From Blochmannia endosymbiont of Camponotus (Colobopsis) obliquus (GTDB lineage: Bacteria > Pseudomonadota > Gammaproteobacteria > Enterobacterales > Enterobacteriaceae), in NCBI RefSeq assembly GCF_000973545.1, contig NZ_CP010049.1:124001-188000 (forward strand): a stretch of DNA of 64,000 bases, in the 5' to 3' direction. The notes beneath the pieces were generated by a model. The model had not been told where the DNA came from. It saw nothing but the letters and a program-made list of their open reading frames with translations, and ran no database searches. Shown in pieces: positions 22,042 through 33,009 of this stretch. The first letter of the stretch is position 1. Each line of letters starts with the position of its first letter. The position numbers and the translations under genes were made by a program.

Positions 22042-22983
22042 ATTAAAGTTTTGTTGGCAAATCCACGAGGTTTTTGTGCTGGTGTAGATCGTGCTATTAA
22101 CATTGTTAATCAGGCATTAATTCTTCACGGTCCTCCTGTTTATGTAAAACATGAATTGGTACATAATAATTATGTAATATCTAGTTTACGTAAAAAAGGT
22201 GTGATATTTATTGAACATATTAAATCGGTGCCAGAAGGTTCGGTATTGATTTTTTCAGCACATGGTGTGTCGCAAGATGTAAAATTTGAAGCTAATCAAC
22301 GTAATTTAATAATTTTTGATGCTACTTGTCCTTTAGTAAACAAGGTGCATATGGAAGTTATCCATGCCAGCAATATTGGTATGGAAGTAATTTTAATTGG
22401 ACATTCTGGTCATCCAGAAGTAGAAGGTACTATTGGGCAATATAGTAATAGAACAGGAGGTATTTATTTGATCGAATCCATAGATGATGTTTGGTCATTA
22501 GAAGTAAATAATGCACACAATTTATATTATACTACTCAAACTACTTTATCTGTAGGTAATACACTGAAAATTATTCATGCTTTACGTTGTCGATTTCCTT
22601 TTATTAAAGGTCCTAAAAAAAGTGATATTTGTTATGCTACAGTTAATCGTCAAAAAGCAGTGTATAATTTGGCTATAAAGTCAGATATTATTTTTGTTGT
22701 TGGATCGCATAATTCTTCTAATTCTAATAGATTAGCAGAATTAGTAAAACACATGGGTAAATTAGTATATTTAATTGATAATGCTAATGATATTCAAGAA
22801 TCTTGGATTATTAATGTATTTATTGTTGGTATTACTGCCGGTGCATCAGCTCCAGATATTTTAGTTAGTCAGGTTATAAATAAGTTAAAAATGTTTAATA
22901 TAGAAGAAATTATAGTTGAAGAAATGGATGGTTATAAAGAAAACGTGTTTTTTAGAATGCCTAAAAAGTTAAATTTTAGTTAA
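22042..22983 (+). CDS. ispH: 4-hydroxy-3-methylbut-2-enyl diphosphate reductase, probable ATT start
   Basis: IspH is the last enzyme of the MEP isoprenoid pathway and carries an Fe-S cluster. Cluster cysteines are in NPRGFC (C12), FDATCPLV and [10 protein letters not shown]; the catalytic block HEVVHN appears as HELVHN. No ATG or GTG opens the frame. ATT 22042 gives [12 protein letters not shown], aligning exactly with E. coli [12 protein letters not shown] and placing the first cysteine at residue 12 as in E. coli. AGGAGT (22028-22033) sits eight bases upstream, ideal for ATT. The alternative TTG 22051 would lose three conserved residues and lie 17 nt from that site. With the ATT start the protein has 313 residues (E. 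coli 316). Confidence 0.95.
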   Translation: MKVLLANPRGFCAGVDRAINIVNQALILHGPPVYVKHELVHNNYVISSLRKKGVIFIEHIKSVPEGSVLIFSAHGVSQDVKFEANQRNLIIFDATCPLVNKVHMEVIHASNIGMEVILIGHSGHPEVEGTIGQYSNRTGGIYLIESIDDVWSLEVNNAHNLYYTTQTTLSVGNTLKIIHALRCRFPFIKGPKKSDICYATVNRQKAVYNLAIKSDIIFVVGSHNSSNSNRLAELVKHMGKLVYLIDNANDIQESWIINVFIVGITAGASAPDILVSQVINKLKMFNIEEIIVEEMDGYKENVFFRMPKKLNFS

Positions 22984-23394
22984 AATTTGTTTAGCAGAAA
23001 TATTTATTATTTGCTTGTTTGGTAATAAATTTCTTTGTTTAGTACAATATATTATTATTGTGTTTAATTTTTTTATTTTTTTAAATAATATAATATGTTA
23101 TCTTTATAAATAATGTCATGGTGTTGAAAATATTAAGTTAGATAGGTGTTTTTTTATACTTACTATAAAAGTAGTACTTATACATTATTTGTTGTAGAGT
23201 TGTTATATAGTTAGTTTTCTAATACATCAGTGGAAGAGCTATTTTTTTGTTGTGTATTTTTTAGTTGTTATTAAAAGTGTTTTTTAAAATTATAAAGTTT
23301 GTGAATTGGATTTATTAATAATGTATTAAAGTGAATTAGATTAAATATCTTAAAAGATTATTTAATACTAAATTAAATCAATTATAAAAATGTT
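22984..23394. other. 411-nt spacer, ispH to dapB
   Basis: AT-rich with no recognisable gene or RNA. E. coli has rihC here. No convincing promoter or terminator can be chosen by eye. Confidence 0.5.
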
Positions 23395-24228
23395 ATGAAA
23401 AAAATAAATAATGGTAAAGTTCGTGTTTGTGTTGCAGGAATAAATGGTCGTATGGGACATGAGTTAATAAAAGTATTATGTAATAATATTGATGGTATTA
23501 ATTTAACTGCTGGATTAGATAATATTAATTCTACATTATGTGGTGTAGATATCGGTGAATTAGTTGGTTTAAAAAAATTAGAAGTAATAGTTCATGATAA
23601 TTTAATAAATATTAAAGATGATTTTGATATTTTAATTGATTTCACTAGACCAGAAGCAACATTAAAACATTTAGCATTTTGTCTTGATTATCATAAAAAT
23701 ATGGTGATAGGTACTACTGGTTTTACAAATTTACAAAAGTTAATTATTAATAAAGCAGCGCAACAAATAGGTATTGTGTTATCTTCTAATTTCAGTATTG
23801 GAATTAACGTAATGTTGATTGCATTACAAACAATAGTAAAAATTATGGGTAAATCTGTTGATATTGATATTATTGACATTCATCATCGTAGAAAACTTGA
23901 TTCGCCTTCTGGCACAGCTTTAACTATAAAAGAATGTATTATTAATTCATTAGGAGGCGATGACTTTCAACCTTTAATATATAATTGCATGCAGCAAGGT
24001 GATATTCGAGCATCTAATAGTATTGGAATGAGTGCTATAAGGACTGGTGACGTTATTGGAGAACATATTGTAATGTTTTCTGGTAAAGGTGAACGTTTAG
24101 AAATTACTCATAAGGCTTCTAATCGTATGATATATGCTATTGGAGCAGCTCGTGCTGCATTGTGGTTAAATAAAAATAAGATTGGTTTATTTAATATGTT
24201 GGATGTGTTGGGATTGACATCATTATAA
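23395..24228 (+). CDS. dapB: 4-hydroxy-tetrahydrodipicolinate reductase
   Basis: DapB reduces the dihydrodipicolinate intermediate toward meso-DAP and lysine. The protein has 277 residues (E. coli 273). The nucleotide-binding loop is VAGINGRMGHELIK near the N-terminus. DFTRPEATLKHL and GTTGFT follow. The catalytic block is HHRRKLDSPSGTA, with His 163/164 and Lys 167. Its product serves both peptidoglycan (used by murE in this window) and lysine supply. It is followed by carAB, as in E. coli. Confidence 0.97.
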   Translation: MKKINNGKVRVCVAGINGRMGHELIKVLCNNIDGINLTAGLDNINSTLCGVDIGELVGLKKLEVIVHDNLINIKDDFDILIDFTRPEATLKHLAFCLDYHKNMVIGTTGFTNLQKLIINKAAQQIGIVLSSNFSIGINVMLIALQTIVKIMGKSVDIDIIDIHHRRKLDSPSGTALTIKECIINSLGGDDFQPLIYNCMQQGDIRASNSIGMSAIRTGDVIGEHIVMFSGKGERLEITHKASNRMIYAIGAARAALWLNKNKIGLFNMLDVLGLTSL

Positions 24229-24463
24229 TGTTTTATTTATTAAAAAAGAGTAAATTATTTAGTTGTGTTATTTAATTGTATTTTGTTTGTTTTATATAAT
24301 TGTAGATCGAATTATTTAGTGTATATGTTATGTTTTTTGTTAGTTTTAGTTACTAAAAAATTAAATATAATAAATAATAGTTAAATAATAAGTATATAGT
24401 TATTAGTATTGAGAAATATGAAGACGCCACATAATATATTATTCGATAGATAGGGAGATGTGT

Positions 24464-25618
24464 TTGATAAAATCAGCATTATTAGTTTTGGAGGATGGAA
24501 CTACATTTTATGGTCGGTCTATAGGGGTAAATGGAACGTCAGTAGGAGAAGTTGTTTTTAATACTTCAATAACTGGTTATCAAGAAATTCTTACCGATCC
24601 TTCATATTCACAGCAAATAGTGGTGCTTACTTATCCTCATATTGGTAATGTTGGTATTAATGAAGTAGATAGTGAATCTTCATGTATTCAGGTACAAGGA
24701 CTTGTTGTGCGTGATTTATCATTAATAACCAGTAATTTTCGTCATACTTTATCATTATCAGATTATTTGATTCAGCAACATATCGTTGCTATTGCTGATA
24801 TTGATACTAGAAAATTGACAAGATTATTACGAAGTAAAGGAATTCAGAATGGTTGCATTATTGCTGATGATAATCAGCCGAGTGCATTGTTAGCATTAAA
24901 TAAAGTACGTGCATTTTCAGGTTTATGCGGTATTGATTTGGTAAAACAGGTCAGTACTACTAAACAATATATTTGGAATGAAGGTAGTTGGAGTATTAAA
25001 CATGGATTAACAAAATCATTATGTAGAGATTATGTCTATAATGTTATAGCCTATGATTTTGGTATTAAACGTAATATAATGCGTATGTTAGTTGATCGTG
25101 GTTGTCGTGTGACAGTAGTACCAGCACAAACTTCAGCTGAACAAGTGTTAAAGATGCTACCTGATGGTATTTTTTTAGCTAATGGTCCTGGTGATCCATC
25201 TCCGTGTAATTATGCAATTAATTCTATTAAGGTGTTTTTGAAATTTGGTATTCCTTTATTTGGAATTTGTTTAGGGTATCAATTATTAGCATTAGCAAAT
25301 GGAGCTAGAATAATGAAGATGAAGTTTGGACATCATGGTAGTAATCATCCTGTTAAAGATTTAATTACTGATAAAGTTATGATTACAACTCAAAATCATT
25401 GTTTTGCTGTAGATTCGAATACGTTGCCTGCTACATTGCAAGCAACTCATATTTCTTTGTTTGATGGTACATTACAAGGTATTAGATGTGTCGATAAACC
25501 AGCTTTTGGTTTTCAAGGTCATCCGGAAGCTTGCCCAGGACCTCATGATTCATCATCGCTTTTTGATTACTTTGTTGAATTAATTTCTGTGTATCATTCT
25601 CATAGAATCAACAGTTAG
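24464..25618 (+). CDS. carA: Carbamoyl-phosphate synthase small (glutaminase) subunit
   Basis: CarA hydrolyses glutamine and passes ammonia to CarB. The protein has 384 residues (E. coli 382). The nucleophile C269 lies in [12 protein letters not shown] at the same residue number as in E. coli, and the [10 protein letters not shown] segment carries the His-Glu pair. I chose TTG 24464 ([13 protein letters not shown]), which equals the E. coli N-terminus; GGGAG (24453-24457) lies six bases upstream. The in-frame ATG 24458 directly abuts that site, too close for initiation. E. coli carA is also known to start at UUG. carB follows after 12 nt. Confidence 0.97.
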   Translation: MIKSALLVLEDGTTFYGRSIGVNGTSVGEVVFNTSITGYQEILTDPSYSQQIVVLTYPHIGNVGINEVDSESSCIQVQGLVVRDLSLITSNFRHTLSLSDYLIQQHIVAIADIDTRKLTRLLRSKGIQNGCIIADDNQPSALLALNKVRAFSGLCGIDLVKQVSTTKQYIWNEGSWSIKHGLTKSLCRDYVYNVIAYDFGIKRNIMRMLVDRGCRVTVVPAQTSAEQVLKMLPDGIFLANGPGDPSPCNYAINSIKVFLKFGIPLFGICLGYQLLALANGARIMKMKFGHHGSNHPVKDLITDKVMITTQNHCFAVDSNTLPATLQATHISLFDGTLQGIRCVDKPAFGFQGHPEACPGPHDSSSLFDYFVELISVYHSHRINS

Positions 25619-25630
25619 GAATAAAACAAT

Positions 25631-28600
25631 ATGCCTAAACGTACCGATATAAAAAATATTTTAATACTTGGTGCTGGACCGATTGTGATAGGGCAGGCTT
25701 GTGAATTTGATTATTCTGGTGTGCAAGCATGCAAAGCTTTACGTGAAGAAAAATATCGTATTATAGTAGTTAATTCTAATCCGGCTACCATTATGACAGA
25801 TCCTGATATGGCTGATGTTACGTATATTGAACCTGTTCAATGGGAGATAGTAGCTAAAATTATTGAAAAAGAACGACCTGATGCTATATTACCGACTATG
25901 GGAGGTCAGACTGCGCTGAATTGTATTTTAGATTTGGAGCGAGAAAATATATTAAAGAAGTTTCATGTAGAAATTATTGGTGTAACTTTTCGTGCTATTA
26001 TTCAAGCTGAAAATCGTTTGTTATTTTATAATATTATGAAAGAAATAGGTTTAGACACTGCTTGTTCTTTTGTTGCACATAATTTTGAAGAAGCTATGAT
26101 GGTTGTAAAAAATATTGGTTTTCCTTGTATTATACGTCCTTCATATACTATGGGTGGGGCTGGAGGGGGTATTGCAGATGATTATGAGGTTTTTAAAGAA
26201 ATTTGTAATAATGGATTTTGTTTATCTCCTATTAATGAAATTGTGATAGATGAATCACTTATCGGTTGGAAAGAATATGAGATGGAAGTAATAAGAGATA
26301 AGAAGGACAATTGTATTGTTGTATGTTCTATTGAAAATTTTGATCCTATGGGAATTCATACTGGTGATTCTATTACTGTCTCTCCAGCGCAAACTTTAAC
26401 AGATAAAGAATATCAATTTATGCGTAATGCATCTATTTCAGTTTTGCGTGAAGTAGGTATTGAGGGTGGTGGTGCTAATGTACAATTTTCAGTAAATCCA
26501 AAGAATGGGCGGTTAGTTATTATTGAAATGAATCCGCGTTTATCTCGTTCATCTGCGTTAGCATCCAAAGCAACTGGTTTTCCTATTGCAAAAATAGCTA
26601 CTAAATTAGCAGTGGGTTATACGCTTGATGAGCTTATGAATGATATTACTGGTGGTTATATTCCAGCTTCTTTTGAGCCTTCTTTTGATTATGTAGTTAC
26701 TAAAATTCCACGGTTTAATTTTGAGAAATTTGCTAATCAAAATAATCGGTTAACTACACAAATGAAGTCTATTGGTGAGGTCATGGCAATTGGACGTACT
26801 CAACAAGAATCCTTACAAAAAGCATTACGTGGTTTAGAAATCGGAGTTACTGGTTTTGATCCTATAATAGATTTAAATATCTATAATGCATCTCATATTA
26901 TTCAGTATGAGTTAAAAAATGCTGGTAGTAATCGTATTTGGTATATAGCAGATGCTTTTCGTATTGGAATGTCAGTGGACGAAGTATGTTATTTAACTAA
27001 TATTGATCCTTGGTTTTTAGCGCAAATTAAAGAATTGATTTGTTTAGAGGAATATGTAATATCTAAAGGTATATCTTGTTTGAATATTGATTATTTACGT
27101 TTTTTAAAACGTAAAGGTTTTTCTGATGCTAGATTATCTAGTTTAGTAAGTGTTACAGAAGGTACAATACGTGCATTACGTGAGGAGTATAATGTATATC
27201 CAGTATATAAAAAAGTTGATACTTGTGCCGCGGAATTTGGAACTAATACTTCTTATATGTATTCTACTTATGATAGTGAATGTGAATCTGATTATAAACA
27301 GGATGATAAGGAAATAATGATTTTGGGCGGCGGTCCAAATCGTATTGGTCAGGGTATTGAGTTTGATTATTGTTGTGTTCATGCGGCATTGGCCTTGCGT
27401 CAAGATGGTTATAAAATAATTATGGTTAATTGTAACCCAGAAACTGTTTCTACTGATTACGATATATCTGATTATTTGTTTTTTGAACCAATTACTCTTG
27501 AAGATATATTGGAAATTGTACGACTTAAAAAGCCGATAGGAGTAATTATTCAGTATGGTGGACAAACACCTCTTAAATTAGCTAAGGCTATGGCTCTTAT
27601 GGGTATTCCTATCATTGGAACTGACCCTGCTTCAATTGATCAAGCGGAAGATAGAAGAAAATTTCAAAAAATGATAAAGTTTTTAAATTTAAAACAACCT
27701 GATAATGCAACTGTTGTTTCATTAGATTTAGCTATAAAAAAAGCGTCAGTGATTGGTTATCCCTTAGTTGTACGTCCATCTTATGTTTTAGGTGGGAGGG
27801 CAATGGAGGTTGTGCATAATGAAAGTGAATTACGTTATTATTTTAATAATGCTGTGACTGCATCTGATGATGCACCAGTATTGTTAGATAGATTCTTAAA
27901 TGATGCAATAGAGGTAGATGTTGATGCTATTTGTGATGGGGAAAATGTACTAATAGGTGGCATTATGGAACATGTTGAACAAGCTGGGATACATTCGGGG
28001 GATTCAGCATGTTCTTTACCTCCGTATACTTTGAGTAAGGAGGTGCAAGATGTATTGCGTTATCAAGTAAAAAAAATAGCTTTTGCATTTAAAATACGAG
28101 GTTTAATGAATGTTCAATTTGCAATTAAAGGTGATGATGTATATCTTCTTGAGGTCAATCCAAGAGCATCTCGTACAGTACCATTTGTTTCTAAAGCTAC
28201 TGGTTTAGAGTTAGCGAAAATTGCTGCTCGTGTTATGGTAGGTATATCTTTGTCTGAACAGAATTTTGTTAATGAGGTTATTCCATCTTATTTTTCGGTT
28301 AAAGAAGCAGTATTACCATTCAATAAATTTTCAGGTATTGATCCGGTACTTGGTCCAGAAATGAGATCGACTGGTGAGGTTATGGGTATGGGTTATACTT
28401 TTGCTGAAGCATTTTCGAAAGCGATTTTTGGTACATCTTTTAAAATAAAGAAAAATGGTCGAGTATTATTATCATTTTGTAAAGAAGATAAAGATCGTAT
28501 AATGGTTTTAGTAATGAAATTGCTTCAACATGGGTTTAAACTAGATGTAACTAAAAGTACTGCTTTATTATTAAATGAGATTGGGATTAGTTCTTTTGTG

Positions 28601-28870
28601 GTGAATTATGTACATCAAAATGTCGAGTCTATTCAAAGTAAGATTAAAAATGGTGATTATAGTTATATTATTGATACTATTACAACTAAAAACACTCAAT
28701 CAGTTCAGGATGATACATTGATTCGACTGGACGCTTTGCAATACCAGGTACACTATAATACAACATTAAATGGTAGTTTTGCAACAACTATTTCTCTTAA
28801 TGCTGATGCGAAAGATCATGTAATATCGGTGCAAGATATTCATGCTAGAAATTTTGATAAATTTAAATAG
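25631..28870 (+). CDS. carB: Carbamoyl-phosphate synthase large subunit
   Basis: CarB makes carbamoyl phosphate for arginine and pyrimidine synthesis. The protein has 1079 residues (E. coli 1073). Two homologous ATP-grasp halves are seen: the first starts [22 protein letters not shown], the second [20 protein letters not shown] (about residue 560). The ATP-site blocks [14 protein letters not shown] and [14 protein letters not shown] and the NPR segments of both halves are intact. The C-terminal allosteric MGS-like domain is retained (YTYIINT region as [19 protein letters not shown]). It forms an operon with carA. Confidence 0.98.
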   Translation: MPKRTDIKNILILGAGPIVIGQACEFDYSGVQACKALREEKYRIIVVNSNPATIMTDPDMADVTYIEPVQWEIVAKIIEKERPDAILPTMGGQTALNCILDLERENILKKFHVEIIGVTFRAIIQAENRLLFYNIMKEIGLDTACSFVAHNFEEAMMVVKNIGFPCIIRPSYTMGGAGGGIADDYEVFKEICNNGFCLSPINEIVIDESLIGWKEYEMEVIRDKKDNCIVVCSIENFDPMGIHTGDSITVSPAQTLTDKEYQFMRNASISVLREVGIEGGGANVQFSVNPKNGRLVIIEMNPRLSRSSALASKATGFPIAKIATKLAVGYTLDELMNDITGGYIPASFEPSFDYVVTKIPRFNFEKFANQNNRLTTQMKSIGEVMAIGRTQQESLQKALRGLEIGVTGFDPIIDLNIYNASHIIQYELKNAGSNRIWYIADAFRIGMSVDEVCYLTNIDPWFLAQIKELICLEEYVISKGISCLNIDYLRFLKRKGFSDARLSSLVSVTEGTIRALREEYNVYPVYKKVDTCAAEFGTNTSYMYSTYDSECESDYKQDDKEIMILGGGPNRIGQGIEFDYCCVHAALALRQDGYKIIMVNCNPETVSTDYDISDYLFFEPITLEDILEIVRLKKPIGVIIQYGGQTPLKLAKAMALMGIPIIGTDPASIDQAEDRRKFQKMIKFLNLKQPDNATVVSLDLAIKKASVIGYPLVVRPSYVLGGRAMEVVHNESELRYYFNNAVTASDDAPVLLDRFLNDAIEVDVDAICDGENVLIGGIMEHVEQAGIHSGDSACSLPPYTLSKEVQDVLRYQVKKIAFAFKIRGLMNVQFAIKGDDVYLLEVNPRASRTVPFVSKATGLELAKIAARVMVGISLSEQNFVNEVIPSYFSVKEAVLPFNKFSGIDPVLGPEMRSTGEVMGMGYTFAEAFSKAIFGTSFKIKKNGRVLLSFCKEDKDRIMVLVMKLLQHGFKLDVTKSTALLLNEIGISSFVVNYVHQNVESIQSKIKNGDYSYIIDTITTKNTQSVQDDTLIRLDALQYQVHYNTTLNGSFATTISLNADAKDHVISVQDIHARNFDKFK

Positions 28871-28976
28871 TTAATATGTCTTCATAAGTAAATTTATTTG
28901 TGAATTTTGTATCTTGGTAATTATATAATATAAATTATTTTTTTATGTTTTATTAGTTGTTTTGTTGATTTTAAAT

Positions 28977-29519
28977 ATGTTGATAAGTTTAATAGCGTCG
29001 TTAACAATTAATCATGTCATTGGTAGACATAATTGTATTCCGTGGAGTTGCAAATTAGATATGGAATGGTTTAAGTTGCATACATTAAATAAACCGGTTA
29101 TTATGGGACGCAAAACTTTTGAATCTATCGGTGGTAAAGGACTAGTAGGTAGATTGAATATTGTGTTAAGTAATTGTGCTCGTGAAGTAAAAAATAAATA
29201 TAAATATAGAGATGTGATTTTTGTTAGGACACCACAAGAGGCTTTTTTGTTTCTTAAAAGTGATATAGTAGTAAATAGTAATGAGGTTATGGTAATAGGT
29301 GGTGGAAAAATTTACAGCATTTTTATGCCATATGCTAGTCGTCTTTACTTAACTTATTTAAATATTGAAGTTTCAGGAGATGTTTTTTTTCCTTTTTTTA
29401 ATTTGTTGGAATGGAAATTAATATTTTTAAAATTTTATTATAATTATTATTTAATTGATTATATTTTGTGTTTTAAAATTTTCGAACGTTTTGACATTAA
29501 TATAAATAAGTTAAGTTGA
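28977..29519 (+). CDS. folA: Dihydrofolate reductase
   Basis: FolA reduces dihydrofolate to tetrahydrofolate. The protein has 180 residues, about 20 more than E. coli (159), through small insertions in the middle and a short C-terminal tail. MLISLIASLTINHVIG matches E. coli MISLIAALAVDRVIG and sets the start at ATG 28977. The catalytic acid is D28 in CKLDMEWFK. LNKPVIMGRKTFESIG and EVMVIGGGKIYSIFMP are the cofactor-binding blocks. No clear ribosome-binding site is visible. It faces rsmA tail to tail. Confidence 0.95.
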   Translation: MLISLIASLTINHVIGRHNCIPWSCKLDMEWFKLHTLNKPVIMGRKTFESIGGKGLVGRLNIVLSNCAREVKNKYKYRDVIFVRTPQEAFLFLKSDIVVNSNEVMVIGGGKIYSIFMPYASRLYLTYLNIEVSGDVFFPFFNLLEWKLIFLKFYYNYYLIDYILCFKIFERFDININKLS

Positions 29520-29842
29520 ATAAGATTTTTTATTAGGATAGAGGATATATAGAATTGTAGTTGTTTATGTTATTTGTGATAGTAAGATGTTTTGATAAAA
29601 TTTAGTTTGTAATTTTGATGTTGAATATTTTTTATTTTGTTGAATAATTATCAATATTTATTTTTTTGTATTAATTATAAATTATATCATAGAACTATAT
29701 TAAAAATTTTGTTGATTATATTTTAATATGTTGTATTAAAAAATTGTTGTACATATATATATTTATATAATACAATTCAACGTTTGTTGCATGTTGTCTA
29801 TTTTATTTAGTAAGATATATAATGTGTGTTTTTATATTTTAA
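29520..29842. other. 323-nt convergent spacer, folA and rsmA
   Basis: It holds the 3' ends of two convergent units. Only an imperfect A/T hairpin around 29735-29770 is seen and no convincing terminator. The E. coli apaG and apaH genes, which lie between folA and rsmA there, have left no recognisable trace. Confidence 0.5.
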
Positions 29843-30634
29843 TTATAATGCATTTGATAATTGACAGTATTGTTTTATATTTAAATTTTCTGCTCGTAAT
29901 TCAGGATTGATATTTTGTTTTTCTATTTGTTTGACGCTTAGTAAAAATTTTAAACTATTTTTAATCATTTTTCTTCTTTGACTAAATGCTGTTTTTACAA
30001 TAATCGACAATTTATTTACGTTGTTCGCTGTATAAGGCTTTTTGGTATGTGGAATTAATTTTATTAAAGTAGAGTGTACTTTTGGAGCAGGTGTGAAAGA
30101 ATGAGATGGTATTTCTAATAAACGAAAAATTTTACAAAAATACTGAACCATAACGCTTAGTCTACCGTACTTTTTATTATTTGGATTTGCTATTAATCTG
30201 TTTACTATTTCTCTTTGTAATACAAAATGCATATCTTGAATTAGATTAATGTAGTTAAATAAATGAAATATAATTGGTGTAGATATGTTATAAGGTAAAT
30301 TTCCAAAAATACGTATTGGTTTTTTTATGTTTAGATTTTGTAAATCAATTGATAGTATATTGTGTTGTAAAATTTTTATCTTTTTTTGATTAGAAAAATT
30401 TTTTGTAAGTTTTTGTACTAAAGTTTTGTCTATCTCTATTGCTATTATGTGATTTCCATATTGTGATATTGGTATAGTTATAGCTCCGAGTCCCGGACCG
30501 ATTTCAATTATTGATTCATGTTTTTTAGGAGAGATAAAGTGAATTATGGAATTAATTATGTTTATATTATGTAAGAAATGTTGCCCAAATTTTTTACATA
30601 TTTTATGATTTTGATAGAAAAAATGATTTTTCAT
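29843..30634 (-). CDS. rsmA: 16S rRNA dimethyladenosine transferase (KsgA)
   Basis: RsmA dimethylates A1518 and A1519 of 16S rRNA late in 30S assembly. The protein has 263 residues (E. coli 273). KKFGQHFLHN, the SAM-binding EIGPGLGAIT, IRIFGNLPYNIST (the NLPY catalytic motif), KYGRLSVMVQYF and FTPAPKVHS are conserved. It ends near RAENLNIKQYCQLSNAL, so the last 10 or so E. coli residues are missing. The protein is rich in Ile, Asn and Lys, reflecting its lagging-strand location. It lies 25 nt downstream of the pdxA pseudogene stop. Confidence 0.96.
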   Translation of the reverse strand: MKNHFFYQNHKICKKFGQHFLHNINIINSIIHFISPKKHESIIEIGPGLGAITIPISQYGNHIIAIEIDKTLVQKLTKNFSNQKKIKILQHNILSIDLQNLNIKKPIRIFGNLPYNISTPIIFHLFNYINLIQDMHFVLQREIVNRLIANPNNKKYGRLSVMVQYFCKIFRLLEIPSHSFTPAPKVHSTLIKLIPHTKKPYTANNVNKLSIIVKTAFSQRRKMIKNSLKFLLSVKQIEKQNINPELRAENLNIKQYCQLSNAL

Positions 30635-30659
30635 GAATTACCTTTTATTATATTAGTAG

Positions 30660-31642
30660 CTAGTTTAATAGCCATATTTTCATGCTTTTAGTTTGAACTA
30701 TACCTGAAAACCAGCTTAGTTTTATAGCAATATCGTGATCAACAGATGTTTGAATAAATGGAAGACCAAGTGTAATATTTACTGAACTACAAAAATAGTT
30801 GTATTTTAGTATTGGAAGTCCTTGGTTATGATACATTATTAATATAGATATAGCATCAGCATTTTTTAGATATTTTGTATGAAAAATTGTGTCAGCGGAT
30901 AATGGGCCTATAAGATTGTGTCCTTGAGAACGTAATAGGTTTAAAGATAGTATTATAATTTCTATTTCTTTTGTTCCTATATAACCATTTTCTTCAGCGT
31001 GAGAATTTAAACCACAAACATAAATAGTAGGGTGTGGAATATTAAAGTATTTCTTTAAATTTTTTATTAAAATAAGTATGGTGTCGTTAATGAGTTGTTT
31101 AGTAATTTTTTTGGTACTTCAAGTATTGGTATATGAGTCATGGCTATAGCAATGCGTAATTTTTTATTAAGAAACATCATGATTACTTTTTTATTTCCAC
31201 TGTTTTTTGCTAAAAATTCTGTACGTCCTTTAAATGGTATATCGGTATCATTAATAATGACTGTGTGCATAGAACCAGTTATCATTGCTGAAAATTCATC
31301 TTTTAAACAATCTTTGCAAGCGCGATTGAGTGTTTTTAATATAATAAAAAATATTTGCTATTTGCAGGATTTAGTATGCCGTTTGTTACTGTGCTTTGGG
31401 TATTTATATGTAGTATATTGTGATTTTTTAGCATGATAGAGATTAGGTGAGACTTTTTTTTGATAGGGGTGTAATTTTCTTGGTAATCTTAATTGTTTCG
31501 TACAGTCTTTTATGAGATTTTTGTCACTACATACAACTAGTTTAACTGGCTAAGTTTTTTGTGTTAATATAATGACGACATCGGGACCGATTCCCGCAAG
31601 TTTTCCAAGGGAAATTATAATACGTTTTTTATTTTTATGCAT
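30660..31642 (-). pseudogene. pdxA: Disrupted 4-hydroxythreonine-4-phosphate dehydrogenase
   Basis: A nearly full-length (983 bp; E. coli 990) but broken pdxA lies between surA and rsmA, its E. coli position. Reading leftward, ATG at 31642 gives 30 residues including LAGIGPDVV, then TAG (31552-31550) where E. coli has Trp in REWPVELVVC; the frame continues PVKLVVCSD. More stops and poor similarity follow to about 31360. Then DEFSAMITGSMH...IPFKGRTEFL...AMTHIPI is readable. At an A7 tract (T7 on plus, 31106-31112) the frame shifts and the rest is open: VCGLNSHAEE, ADTIFHTKYL, MYHNQGLPILKY, VNITLGLPFIQTSVDH. All three metal-ligand histidines are still spelled, suggesting recent loss. Confidence 0.93.
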
Positions 31643-32966
31643 TGTTGTTATTTATGTTGTTTTTTAAAACTTTAATATAAGCATGAGAGCGTAGTTCTTG
31701 GAACCAATTTTGCATTTCTTTAATAAATTTATTGTAATATAGAAGGTTATGAGCATAATTTTTTTGTATAGATGTAATGTTCATCACTTGATGAATATCA
31801 AGTATTTTAATTAAATGCCAACCATAATGGGTATGTATGGGTTCACTAATTTCGTCTTGTTTTAAAGACATTAATGCAATTCTAATTTCTGGATCAAAAT
31901 CTTCTATATTGTTTGTATTTATTTCTTCGTTTTGTTTTTCTAAGTTGTAATATTTTGAAATTTGTTTAATAGCGATGTTAAAATCAATCTCTTTGTTTTT
32001 TATCTTTTGAGCAATATTTTTTAATAATATATATGTTTGTTGGTCGTTTTTGACTAATGAATTTTTTAAAAAAATTTGTTTTGTGTAGATTTCTGTTCCG
32101 AAAAATTTTTGATTGTCAATGTATACATTGTTAATTTTTAAAATGTAAAAACCATTGTCAAAGTTTATGGGGCCAATAGTATTGCCTTGATTAATTTCTA
32201 TTATTTTTTTTGCTATGGTAGTTGGTAAATTTTTTAGTTTTCCTTTGATTGTATTGTTTGTTATTAAGATTTTATTATTAGTATTGTTATGTTTAATATT
32301 TTTTTCATTATAATTTGTGATAATATCTGTGATATTTGCTCCTTTGTTGATTGTGTTCACTAAATTCGTGGCTATTATTTTAGCTTTGTTTTTGTATTTT
32401 TGGTCAATATTTTTAGGCAACATGATTTCTATATAATTTAATTTAAATATAGCATTGTTTTGAACATATGTAGCTATTTTTTTTGTTAATTTATTTATTT
32501 CATCCGGAAATATGTAAATACGTTGCTGTATTTCATGGTTACGTATTTCTGAAATAATTATTTCTTTACGTATTTGTGATTTATAAGTATTATAATTTAT
32601 GTGATTTTTAGATAAGTATCGATAAAGTTGTTCAGTGGTTAAGTGATGTTGTATTGCAATATCATCGATAATTTTGTTAAGATAAGAATCGTCTATTGTA
32701 ATATTTAAGTTATGTGCCATTTGTATTATTAATTCATTCATGATTAGTTGATCAATAAGATTTGTATATGGCGTTTGTTTTGTTTGCAATTTTTGATCAA
32801 AAGCAAAATTGTTATATTTCATTAATTTTAGTGCACGAGTGATATCGCTTGTTAAAATAATGTTGTCATTAACTATGGCGATTATTTCATCACTTATCAT
32901 TGATGCTGTAATGTTGTTATGAATAAGTAATGTGAAAATTAAAATAAAAAATTTTTTGTTCATCAT
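31635..32966 (-). CDS. surA: Periplasmic chaperone and peptidyl-prolyl isomerase SurA
   Basis: SurA escorts outer-membrane proteins, including LptD, across the periplasm. The protein has 443 residues (E. coli 428). A signal peptide (KKFFILIFTLLIHNNITA) is followed by the N-terminal chaperone domain (DEIIAIVNDNIILTSDI; YNTYKSQIRKEIIISEIRN). Two parvulin domains follow (about 180-285 and 290-395); the second keeps the SEPIHTHYGWHLIKILD motif. The first ATG and a second ATG three bases later are both possible. Asn, Ile, Lys and Thr are heavily enriched. The 3' end overlaps the old pdxA start by eight bases. Confidence 0.95.
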   Translation of the reverse strand: MMNKKFFILIFTLLIHNNITASMISDEIIAIVNDNIILTSDITRALKLMKYNNFAFDQKLQTKQTPYTNLIDQLIMNELIIQMAHNLNITIDDSYLNKIIDDIAIQHHLTTEQLYRYLSKNHINYNTYKSQIRKEIIISEIRNHEIQQRIYIFPDEINKLTKKIATYVQNNAIFKLNYIEIMLPKNIDQKYKNKAKIIATNLVNTINKGANITDIITNYNEKNIKHNNTNNKILITNNTIKGKLKNLPTTIAKKIIEINQGNTIGPINFDNGFYILKINNVYIDNQKFFGTEIYTKQIFLKNSLVKNDQQTYILLKNIAQKIKNKEIDFNIAIKQISKYYNLEKQNEEINTNNIEDFDPEIRIALMSLKQDEISEPIHTHYGWHLIKILDIHQVMNITSIQKNYAHNLLYYNKFIKEMQNWFQELRSHAYIKVLKNNINNNNA

Positions 32967-33009
32967 TTAAATTTTATTTATGTATTTAATGTAGATTGTT
33001 TTGGATTAT

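Noticed and set aside
24229..24463. Arginine repressor (ARG box) operator upstream of carA
   Set aside because: I looked for the TGAAT-ATTCA palindrome pair and found no convincing match; A/T runs only give partial hits.
27176..27565. 129-codon minus-strand frame inside carB
   Set aside because: Low-complexity Ile/Phe/Tyr-rich translation antisense to an intact conserved gene.
28962..28976. Earlier TTG start for folA adding five residues
   Set aside because: Homology with E. coli DHFR begins at ATG 28977 and the upstream codons do not align.
31140..31436. 98-codon plus-strand frame between rsmA and surA
   Set aside because: It runs antisense through the pdxA remnant; the minus-strand reading has clear PdxA similarity and this one has none.
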